From the NCBI RefSeq assembly GCF_934307085.1, contig NZ_CAKRCF010000006.1, positions 1-64,000 on the forward strand: DNA of 64,000 nucleotides, read 5' to 3'. Position 1 is the stretch's first letter. Every line of letters starts with the position of its first letter. The DNA comes from an uncultured Anaerobutyricum sp. GTDB lineage: Bacteria; Bacillota; Clostridia; Lachnospirales; Lachnospiraceae. Below the pieces are notes generated by a model, which saw only the letters and a program-made list of their open reading frames with translations, did no database searches and was not told the origin of the DNA. The position numbers and the translations under genes are program-made. This document shows, in pieces, positions 55,278 through 62,187 of the stretch.

Positions 55278-55943
55278 TTATACTCCGCGCTGTTCCGGCG
55301 GCCAGATAAACTTATGCATCTGGAGCTGGAGACGAGCTTCATTCCAATGATGTTCTATCATATATTCTACAATTTCTTTTGGCTCAATTCTTCCAAATAC
55401 CGGACTTAAAAAAATTGGGCAATGTTCGGCAATCTTATATTGTATACAAATTTTTCTTGCTTTTTCTAAATCAGCAATGCTACTGACAACAAATTTTACG
55501 GTATCTTTTGGAATGAGTAAAGAAAAATTATTTGTGTTCATTGCATTTTCCATGCCGCTATCCGGACATTTATAGTCCATTGTAAAAGCCGGGCGGTGTG
55601 AGAGCATATGGAAAGCGTCAAGAGCAACACTTCCATTTGTTTCGATTTCAACGGAAAAGCCACAACTGCCGAGAGCCTCGATTAAAAAGGAGATTTCCTC
55701 TGTCAATAATGGTTCTCCTCCGGTTAGAGTAACATTTCCTACAGAATGTTTTTTAAGCCAGGTAATTAATTCTTCGGCAGATAAAAAATCGCAAGGACAG
55801 TTTTTTGTATTTGCCCAGGAAGTATCACAATAATTACAGGAAAGATTACAGCCTTTCATTCGGATAAATGCTGCAATTTCTCCAGCCTTTTGACCCTCAC
55901 CGTTGATGCTGACAAACTTTTCAACTACAGGATAGGTTATCAT
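55278..55943 (-). CDS. queE: 7-carboxy-7-deazaguanine synthase (radical SAM)
   Basis: 221 residues. [13 protein letters not shown] carries the CX3CX2C cluster motif for the 4Fe-4S/SAM centre; [10 protein letters not shown] is the GGE motif. It forms the deazaguanine ring. The gene overlaps queD by four bases and precedes folE by 14. Confidence 0.95.
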   Translation of the reverse strand: MITYPVVEKFVSINGEGQKAGEIAAFIRMKGCNLSCNYCDTSWANTKNCPCDFLSAEELITWLKKHSVGNVTLTGGEPLLTEEISFLIEALGSCGFSVEIETNGSVALDAFHMLSHRPAFTMDYKCPDSGMENAMNTNNFSLLIPKDTVKFVVSSIADLEKARKICIQYKIAEHCPIFLSPVFGRIEPKEIVEYMIEHHWNEARLQLQMHKFIWPPEQRGV

Positions 55944-56368
55944 AAAGATGCCTCCCTGTAAGTGGAACAGTTTGTCGGTGTTTCGTATACGGAAATATCA
56001 TATACAGGGAAATTAAGTCCTTTTAGCTGTTCATAAAAATAGCGGGAGAACTGTTCAGCAGTTGGACGAAAAGGTACTTCATGTAATAAAAATCCCTCGT
56101 CTTTGAGAGCGGTTACGGTTGTCTGTTTTAAAGAACCTGTTTCAAAAATAAAAGAATGATCTAAAGCATCAGTGAGCTTTTTAAGAGCGTTCTTAAAATC
56201 TCCAAAGTCAATAACCATATCTCTGGTTTGTCCTTCTTTATTTAATTCATCCATGGCAATACGTGCTACGACTCTCCATCGATGTCCATGGAGGTTACTG
56301 CATTTGCCCTCATAACCGCTTAAAAAATGGGCGGAATCGAAGGACTGCTCTGTTTCTAAAATATACAT
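55940..56368 (-). CDS. queD: 6-carboxy-5,6,7,8-tetrahydropterin synthase
   Basis: 142 residues. EQSFDSAHFLSGYEGKCSNL followed by HGHRWRVVA gives the zinc histidines and the catalytic cysteine; DFGDFKNALKKLTDALDHSF and PTAEQFSRYFYEQL complete the QueD signature. It is the first gene of the operon, starting after TAGGAGG, and lies behind the riboswitch-like leader. Confidence 0.95.
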   Translation of the reverse strand: MYILETEQSFDSAHFLSGYEGKCSNLHGHRWRVVARIAMDELNKEGQTRDMVIDFGDFKNALKKLTDALDHSFIFETGSLKQTTVTALKDEGFLLHEVPFRPTAEQFSRYFYEQLKGLNFPVYDISVYETPTNCSTYREASL

Positions 56369-56434
56369 GAAAGGCCTCCTATAAAATTAATAATTTGAAA
56401 AAATATGCAAAAAGTTTGAATAAAAATCCGAAAG

Positions 56435-56556
56435 CAATAAAAAAAATGCTGCAAATACACAGCATCTGTCAAATCGTCTATTGTCAAATCTTTCCGGTTA
56501 AAATAAAATGCTGTCCTGGTTTTGTTTATCGACAGGATGGTACAAATGAACTGTCG
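56435..56556 (-). promoter_or_regulatory. Candidate queuosine-precursor (preQ1-like) riboswitch and attenuator
   Basis: On the minus strand: a hairpin CGACAG...CTGTCG (56556-56530) with loop containing TTCATTTGTACC, then an A-rich tail GATAAACAAAACC. The loop TTTGT can pair with tail ACAAA to give an H-type pseudoknot as in small preQ1 aptamers. Downstream is an intrinsic terminator (56465-56446, ATGCTG...CAGCAT then TTTTTTT). The bases just after the aptamer, GACAGCAT (56515-56508), are complementary to the 5' arm of that terminator and so can act as antiterminator. The layout suits ligand control of queDE-folE-queC. The aptamer class is not certain. Confidence 0.5.
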
Positions 56557-56696
56557 TATCTAATCGAGTTTAGCATGAAATAATCACTTTGTAAAGTAAA
56601 ATAAGGAGAAAATATATTAAACAAACACGCTCTAGTTGCGAAGTTTTTTCTGAAATGATATTATGAATAAAAGTAATATAAAAGGAAAGGACAATT

Positions 56697-57653
56697 ATGG
56701 AGATAATTAAAAAGCTATCGATTGTAGTATCCGTCTATAATGAAGAAGCAGTTTTGGATAAATTTTATCAGGCAATTTATCCGGTAGTACAATCTTTAGA
56801 TAGCGATTATGAGTTGATTTTTGTAAATGATGGGAGTAAAGACGCTTCTCCTGCTATTTTAGATCGTTTGGCTATGGATTCACATAAAGTTAAGGTTATT
56901 CATTTTTCCAGAAATTATGGACATGAGGCAGCGATGATAGCGGGAATTGATTATAGTTCTGGTGATGGAGTTATTTGTATGGATGCAGATTTGCAGCATC
57001 CAGTGGAATGTATTCCACAGATTCTGGATACATTTAATCAGGGATATGAAGTTATAAGTATGGTGAGGACAGCGAATAAGAGTGCAGGATTAATAAAAAA
57101 TGTTACTTCCGAACTTTTTTATAAGTTGTTGAATAAAATATCAGATACTCATTTTGAGGAAAACGCTTCAGATTTCTTTGCTGTTACAAGAAAGCCAGTA
57201 GAAGTTTTGAAAAAACATTTTCGGGAGAGTTCCCGTTTCCTCCGTGCTTATGTGCAAAGTATCGGATTTAAGAAAACTACATTAGAATATGAGGCACATG
57301 ACCGAGTGGCAGGAGAGAGTAAGTACAGTATAAGAAGCTTATTCAAGTTTTCCGTTCAGGCTATGCTTAGCTATTCAGATCTTCCATTACAAATAGCTTC
57401 AGTATGTGGTACATTTGCGGGTATTGCATGTCTGATTCTTATTATTTATTCTATTTACATGAAGGTTCATGTTGGAGCACCGGGAGGATATACAACAATT
57501 ATTGTTGTACTTTGTTTTATGTTTACTGTATTGTTCTTTTTACTTGGAATTATTGGAGAATACTTATCAATTATTTTGGGAGAGGTAAGAAAAAGACCGA
57601 TATATCTGGTAAGAGATGCAGTGAATTTTGAAGAAGAGCAGGGGAAGAAATGA
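56697..57653 (+). CDS. Family 2 glycosyltransferase with C-terminal membrane spans
   Basis: 318 residues. KLSIVVSVYNEEAVLDKFYQ, FVNDGSKDASPAIL and the DxD motif in GVICMDADLQHP define a GT-A enzyme of the DPM/GtrB/CsbB type; two C-terminal spans (about 225-250 and 262-288) anchor it. It would load a sugar onto undecaprenyl phosphate for envelope decoration. It overlaps the following gene by four bases. The spacer upstream contains an isolated ACACGCTCTAG match to the short element family. Confidence 0.9.
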   Translation: MEIIKKLSIVVSVYNEEAVLDKFYQAIYPVVQSLDSDYELIFVNDGSKDASPAILDRLAMDSHKVKVIHFSRNYGHEAAMIAGIDYSSGDGVICMDADLQHPVECIPQILDTFNQGYEVISMVRTANKSAGLIKNVTSELFYKLLNKISDTHFEENASDFFAVTRKPVEVLKKHFRESSRFLRAYVQSIGFKKTTLEYEAHDRVAGESKYSIRSLFKFSVQAMLSYSDLPLQIASVCGTFAGIACLILIIYSIYMKVHVGAPGGYTTIIVVLCFMFTVLFFLLGIIGEYLSIILGEVRKRPIYLVRDAVNFEEEQGKK

Positions 57654-58237
57654 AAATATTTAAAAATTTAAAAGGACATTTTTGTACGATTACCCATCAT
57701 AAGATGCTGGTAATGAAAACTTGTTTTAGAGTGGGGCTTTATAAGCAGGGACTCCTGCATGATTTGTCTAAATATACACCGATAGAATTTATTCCGGGAA
57801 TTATTTATTATCAGGGAGACCGAAGTCCGATTAACAGGGAAAAGGAATTGAAGAATTGTTCAAGAGGATGGCTTCATCATAAAGGAAGAAATCTTCATCA
57901 TTTTGAATATTGGATTGATTACAGTATTAATCCAGGCGGAAAGCTTGTGGGAATGAAGATGCCTAAAAAGTATGTGGCAGAGATGGTAATAGATCGTATC
58001 AGTGCCAGTAAAAATTATTTAAAAGAACAGTATAATGATGGTAGTGCTTTGGCATACTATTTAAATGGAAGGCATATGATGCTTATAGATGATGAGACAG
58101 ATTATCTGGCAAGATATCTTCTTACGATGTTAGATATGAAAGGAGAGGAATATCTTCTTCATTATATGAAACATACGTTACTCTGTCATAAAAACCGTGA
58201 TTATCATGTGAGGGATGGAAGGCTGTATCTGGATTAA
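57650..58237 (+). CDS. Conserved protein, DUF5662-like
   Basis: 195 residues, no span or signal. Histidines dominate: THHKMLVMKTCF, LLHDLSKYTPIEF, WLHHKGRNLHHFEYW and a late HYMKHTLLCHKNRDYH. This matches my memory of the DUF5662 family and suggests a metal-binding helical fold, perhaps HD-like (the HD pair in LLHDLSK). The activity is unknown. It is translationally coupled to the glycosyltransferase. Confidence 0.7.
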   Translation: MKIFKNLKGHFCTITHHKMLVMKTCFRVGLYKQGLLHDLSKYTPIEFIPGIIYYQGDRSPINREKELKNCSRGWLHHKGRNLHHFEYWIDYSINPGGKLVGMKMPKKYVAEMVIDRISASKNYLKEQYNDGSALAYYLNGRHMMLIDDETDYLARYLLTMLDMKGEEYLLHYMKHTLLCHKNRDYHVRDGRLYLD

Positions 58238-58373
58238 ACAATGTAGCCGTTATCATGTTGCATATTTTGATTGTGAAGAACAAATTGCTTCGACAAAATT
58301 AAATTAAGCACCAATAACATGGTACACTAAAACAAAATGGGAATATTATCCAATAAAGTCGATAATTTAATCT

Positions 58374-58401
58374 TGAAATTTAAGAGCAATTACGTTATAG
58401 T
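58374..58401 (+). promoter_or_regulatory. Predicted promoter of 6S RNA
   Basis: TTGAAA (58374-58379) and TATAGT (58396-58401) with a 16-base spacer, placing the start near 58409, a few bases before the 6S closing stem. Confidence 0.55.
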
Positions 58402-58409
58402 ATGTATAT

Positions 58410-58595
58410 ACTAGCCTGGGATGTTCGAGACCCCCTGCTATTTTGAACCTACATTTTTGAACTTGGGAAACTAAAATTGTTGAAGCGATGGCAAGCCTCC
58501 CCCTTTTGAGAGGACGTCAGAAGTTCAATTGAAGTTACCCACCTGGCTTTGGCTAGGACTCAAAATCGCAGGCTACGGCATTTTGGGTGTATGCT
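58410..58595 (+). ncRNA. ssrS: 6S RNA
   Basis: About 185 nt, the normal size. The 5' end GCCTGGGATGTTCG and the 3' end GGCTACGGCATTTTGGGTG correspond to the conserved ends of 6S RNA (E. coli has CUGAGAUGUUCG and CUGCGGCGGCAUCUCGG). GCCTGGGATG pairs with CATTTTGGGT over ten positions using several G-U pairs. The central part, with GTTACCCACCTGGC, would form the open bubble that mimics a promoter and binds housekeeping RNA polymerase. Confidence 0.88.
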
Positions 58596-58599
58596 TTAT

Positions 58600-58634
58600 A
58601 GCCGTCTCATGAGAATGAGGCGGCTTTTCTTTTT
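58600..58634 (+). terminator. Terminator of 6S RNA
   Basis: AGCCGTCTCAT and ATGAGGCGGCT form an 11-bp stem with loop GAGA, then TTTTCTTTTT. Confidence 0.9.
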
Positions 58635-58749
58635 ATGATTATAGCTGTGAGCATGACTTAAATCCATGAAAAGGTTGTGGGATAAATTAGTTACGTTGTG
58701 AATCAGCAGCTATACAAGGTATGAAGTAAAAGTATAAAGAGGAGAAAGT

Positions 58750-59745
58750 ATGCCAGCAAGAAAGAGGGTTAAAGATTTATACGAACTGGTTATGGATTTT
58801 TTGAAAAAATGCAGTGATGATCATGTGGGAGCATTTGGGGCGATGTCCGCCTTTTTTATACTCCTTTCTATTTTTCCGTTTATGATATTCCTGCTGACCT
58901 TAACCAGATACATTCCTTTTTCAAAAGATGACATCATAGTGATACTGACAAGAATGATTTCTTTTGAAGAAGGGTCATTGATTAAAAGTATTGTAAATGA
59001 AATTTATCGAAAGACGGGAACTACAGTATCGGCGATTTCTATCGTTGCAGCATTGTGGTCTGCTTCGCGTGGGGTTTATTCTATTGTTATTGGATTGAAT
59101 TCTGTGTATGATATTGATGAGAATAGAAATTACTTTATGATACGTCTTTTTAGTCTGGGGTATACATTACTATTTGCACTTATGATAAGCGTCATGCTTG
59201 TAATATGGGTATTTGGAAATAGTTTATACAGCTATGTTCGCAGGAGATTTCCTTTTGTAGTTCCAATACTTGGATATTTTATGCATAAAAGAATTGTATT
59301 TTCTCTGATATTTCTCACACTGTTATTTATGATAATTTATAAATGGATTCCAAATAGAGTGTCAAGTTTTCGGAAACAGTTTCCAGGAGCATTGATTGCA
59401 ACACTTGGCTGGGTAGCGGTTTCTGTAGGCTGCTCTATTTATATGGATAACTTTACGAATTTCTCTTACATTTATGGAAGTATGGCTGGAATTATGATTT
59501 TACTTTTATGGCTGTATTTTTGTATGTCGATGGTTTTTTATGGTGCGGAGGTTAATTATTTCTTCGAAAATAAGGATAATTACCATTTACTTATCCGAAC
59601 GCTTCGTCCGAACTGGCGTAAGCAGCAAAGAGCACAGACGGAGAAGATGCGTCAGAAGTCGAAGGATGAGAGAGCAGACAGAAAGAAGAATAAAAAGGAA
59701 GCAGCAAAAAGCAAGATGGGAAAGGAACAAAAGTCTGAGGAGTAG
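58750..59745 (+). CDS. YihY/BrkB family membrane protein
   Basis: 331 residues. Six hydrophobic spans between about residues 30 and 275; the GAFGAMSAFFILLSIFPFMI segment, the SASRGVYSIVIGLN motif, and FPGALIATLGWVAVSVGCSI are family marks. A long Lys/Arg/Glu-rich tail (285-331) follows. The family was once labelled ribonuclease BN but is now considered a membrane protein of unknown or transport-related role. Confidence 0.9.
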   Translation: MPARKRVKDLYELVMDFLKKCSDDHVGAFGAMSAFFILLSIFPFMIFLLTLTRYIPFSKDDIIVILTRMISFEEGSLIKSIVNEIYRKTGTTVSAISIVAALWSASRGVYSIVIGLNSVYDIDENRNYFMIRLFSLGYTLLFALMISVMLVIWVFGNSLYSYVRRRFPFVVPILGYFMHKRIVFSLIFLTLLFMIIYKWIPNRVSSFRKQFPGALIATLGWVAVSVGCSIYMDNFTNFSYIYGSMAGIMILLLWLYFCMSMVFYGAEVNYFFENKDNYHLLIRTLRPNWRKQQRAQTEKMRQKSKDERADRKKNKKEAAKSKMGKEQKSEE

Positions 59746-59763
59746 AGAATAGAAGGTAGAAAA

Positions 59764-60375
59764 ATGTATCATTTAGATAAAAAACAAATTCAGGAAATTA
59801 CGGATTATATATTTTTAGAAGACAAACTCGAAAAAGCCGATGCGATATTTATTCCGGGTTGTGCCAGACCAGAACATACGGAGGAAGCGGCAAGGCTTTA
59901 TAAAGATGGATATGCGCCGCTGTTATTGCCGTCAGGCGGCTATACCAAAGTACAGGGAAGTTTTCAAGGTGTCTCAGAGGAAGGACAAAAATACGGAACA
60001 GACTTTGCCTGTGAGGCAGATTTCCTAGAGGCAGTCCTGGTACAGAATGGCGTTCCGGCTTCTGACGTTTTAAAGGAATGTGAGGCAACCTATACATTAG
60101 AGAATGCAGAAAAAACAAAAGTCTTACTTGAGCAGGAGGGGATTCATTTGAAGAAGGCAATCCTTTGCTGCAAGGCACATCATTCCAGACGGTCGTATCT
60201 TTATTATTCAATGGTTTTTCCAGAGGTAAAGATACTAGTGCATCCGGTAGTTGTAGATGGTATTTCCAAAGAGGCTTGGTACAAGACAGCCGAGGGAAGA
60301 AAGACTGTACTTGGAGAGTTTTCAAGAATGGGTCAACAGCTTTTGATGATGGAAGGTCGGATTGCATGGGATTAA
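59764..60375 (+). CDS. YdcF/SanA-like (DUF218) protein
   Basis: 203 residues, without the N-terminal span that many members have. DAIFIPGCARPEHTEEAARL and LLPSGGYTKVQG, then ECEATYTLENAEKTKVLL and CCKAHHSRRSYLYYSMVFP follow the family pattern (the usual GxG, E-x-x-S/A-T-x-x-N motif). The family is linked to envelope integrity or nucleotide binding; the reaction here is unknown. It starts 18 bases after the YihY gene. Confidence 0.85.
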   Translation: MYHLDKKQIQEITDYIFLEDKLEKADAIFIPGCARPEHTEEAARLYKDGYAPLLLPSGGYTKVQGSFQGVSEEGQKYGTDFACEADFLEAVLVQNGVPASDVLKECEATYTLENAEKTKVLLEQEGIHLKKAILCCKAHHSRRSYLYYSMVFPEVKILVHPVVVDGISKEAWYKTAEGRKTVLGEFSRMGQQLLMMEGRIAWD

Positions 60376-60397
60376 TATACTATTGAAGTCTTTCTCG

Positions 60398-60448
60398 TAC
60401 TTGTTTTTGTAGCAGATTTTCCGCCAGAATATTTTTAAACATGCTTTA
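60398..60448 (-). repeat. Degenerate copy of the short dispersed element
   Basis: Read on the minus strand it gives AAAGCATGTTTAAAAATATT then CTGGCGGAAAATCTGCTACA, which follows the order AGCGTGTTTGAAAAATGCTT, CTGCAAGATGTACGCTACAA of the 37881 copy with many changes. It lies about 25 bases after the YdcF-like stop. Confidence 0.4.
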
Positions 60449-60495
60449 AGTGTCCTTGAATTTGATTAATGTTAGAGAGAAATTCAGGATAGCCC

Positions 60496-60524
60496 TTGAC
60501 ATTAATTTTTCCCTGCGTTACAAT
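60496..60524 (+). promoter_or_regulatory. Predicted sigma-A promoter of the pheST leader
   Basis: TTGACA (60496-60501) and TACAAT (60519-60524) with a 17-base spacer; transcription would start near 60531, at the 5' end of the T-box leader. Confidence 0.75.
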
Positions 60525-60530
60525 GTTATT

Positions 60531-60822
60531 CATTGAAAAAGCGTTGAAAGTGGGGCTTTTGCCCACAGTAGAAGTATGATGTACCGTTAGAGAAGGAGAA
60601 TCATCGGCTGGAAGTTCTCCGAGGCTCCGTTATATTTCGAATTTCCACACTGGAGCTGCATTTCGGAGACTGATTCGTAATCAGGTAAGGAATGTCGTAT
60701 GCGCACGTTACGCGTGAATGAGAGCCTGAATAACATTTAGTATATTCAGGAATCAGGGTGGTATCGCGGATTTATTCGTCCCTTTTTAATTTCGGTTAAA
60801 AAGGGACTTTTTTATTTTTTAT
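60531..60822 (+). promoter_or_regulatory. T-box leader (phenylalanine specifier) with terminator
   Basis: Stem I features are visible: an AGTA element near 60555, AGAGAAGGAGAATCATCGG (AG bulge region), and CTGGAG followed by the likely specifier codon TTC at 60662-60664 (Phe). The T-box itself is AGGGTGGTATCGCGG at 60755-60769; its TGGT bulge fits a tRNA ending ACCA, as tRNA-Phe does. The usual T-box has ACCGCG, so ATCGCG is a one-base variant. The terminator CCCTTTTTAATTTCGGTTAA plus AAAGGG and T-run (60781-60822) follows. Uncharged tRNA-Phe should permit read-through into pheST. Confidence 0.9.
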
Positions 60823-60988
60823 AATATAAAAACTGCCAGATAAAGATTATTAAAGCAGGGATATAATTTTACAGATTTATTTAAAATAAAGGGACCCTAT
60901 TAAAAATTTCTGATAGTTATAAGTTTAATAAAAAAACGTTATCATCATTTTACCAAAGTAAATTAATTTAAAAATAAAGGAGTTTATC

Positions 60989-62008
60989 ATGAAAGAGAAA
61001 ATCGAGCAGATTCGTCAGCAGGCACTTGCTGCAATTGAAGATGCAGCAGGCATTGACAAGCTTAATGATGTTAAAGTTGCTTTCCTTGGTAAAAAAGGAC
61101 AGTTATCCAGTCTGTTAAAAGGAATGAAGGATGTTGCACCAGAAGACAGACCAAAGGTAGGTCAGATGGTGAATGAGGCACGTGCCGGCATTGAAGCAAA
61201 GATGGAGGAGAAGAGAACAGCTATCCAGAAGAAACTTCGTGAAGAGAAGATGAAAAAGGAAGTTATTGATGTAACTTTACCAGGTAAAAAGGTGGCTGTT
61301 GGACATCGTCATCCGAACCAAATTGCATTAGATGACCTTGAAAGAGTATTCATCGGTATGGGTTACGAAGTAGTAGAAGGTCCTGAAGTAGAATATGACC
61401 ACTATAACTTCGAACTGTTAAATATCCCTGCAAATCACCCTGCAAAGGACGAACAGGATACATTCTATATCACAAAAGATATCCTTCTTCGAACACAGAC
61501 ATCACCGGTACAGGCACGTATCATGGAAACAGGCCGTATGCCAATCCGTGTTATCGCTCCAGGCCGTGTATTCCGTTCTGACGAAGTAGATGCAACACAC
61601 TCTCCATCTTTCCATCAGGTAGAAGGACTTGTAGTAGATAAGGGAATTACATTTGCTGACTTAAAGGGAACATTACAGCAGTGGGCAGAGGAATTTTTCG
61701 GGCCAGATACAAAAGTTAAGTTCCGTCCACATCATTTCCCATTCACAGAGCCAAGTGCTGAAGTAGATGTATCCTGCTTTAAATGTGGTGGAAAAGGATG
61801 CCGTATGTGTAAGGGAAGCGGCTGGATTGAGATTCTTGGATGTGGAATGGTACATCCTAAGGTATTAAGTGACTGCGGAATTGACCCAGAAGTATATTCA
61901 GGATTCGCATTTGGAATCGGACTTGAGAGAGTTACCCTCTTAAAATACGAGATTGATGATATGCGTCTGTTATATGAGAACGATGCTAGATTCCTTAAGC
62001 AGTTCTAG
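60989..62008 (+). CDS. pheS: Phenylalanyl-tRNA synthetase alpha subunit
   Basis: 339 residues. N-terminal coiled coil (1-85), then the class II catalytic core: GHRHPNQIALDDLERVFIGM, TSPVQARIME (motif 2 region), HQVEGLVVDKGITFADLKG and the C-terminal motif 3 GFAFGIGLERVTLLKYEIDD. The insert FKCGGKGCRMCKGSGWIEI gives extra cysteines, as in many Firmicutes. It charges tRNA-Phe with PheT. Its TAG stop lies in the end of a short repeat element. Confidence 0.97.
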   Translation: MKEKIEQIRQQALAAIEDAAGIDKLNDVKVAFLGKKGQLSSLLKGMKDVAPEDRPKVGQMVNEARAGIEAKMEEKRTAIQKKLREEKMKKEVIDVTLPGKKVAVGHRHPNQIALDDLERVFIGMGYEVVEGPEVEYDHYNFELLNIPANHPAKDEQDTFYITKDILLRTQTSPVQARIMETGRMPIRVIAPGRVFRSDEVDATHSPSFHQVEGLVVDKGITFADLKGTLQQWAEEFFGPDTKVKFRPHHFPFTEPSAEVDVSCFKCGGKGCRMCKGSGWIEILGCGMVHPKVLSDCGIDPEVYSGFAFGIGLERVTLLKYEIDDMRLLYENDARFLKQF

Positions 62009-62067
62009 AGCATGTTTGAAAAATCATTCCTGCAATCTACAGAAAGAATTATTCAAACATTTTTTAG
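62005..62067 (+). repeat. Short inverted-repeat element between pheS and pheT
   Basis: 63 bp. The left end CTAGAGCATGTTTGAAAAAT and the right end, read in reverse, CTAAAAAATGTTTGAATAAT are near-perfect terminal inverted repeats. It begins on the pheS stop codon. A further degenerate inverted pair, AAATCTAATTCG (about 62089) with GAAACTAGAATT (about 62120), lies beyond it and resembles the ends of the giant palindrome after greA. Confidence 0.7.
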
Positions 62068-62187
62068 TAAGACCGAGAAATCTAATTCGATGAAATGTAA
62101 AAAGGTTAGCATGATGAGAAACTAGAATTATCCCGGTAAGATAAATTCAAAATATATTCAAATTTATAGATATAAAAGGAGACAAAA

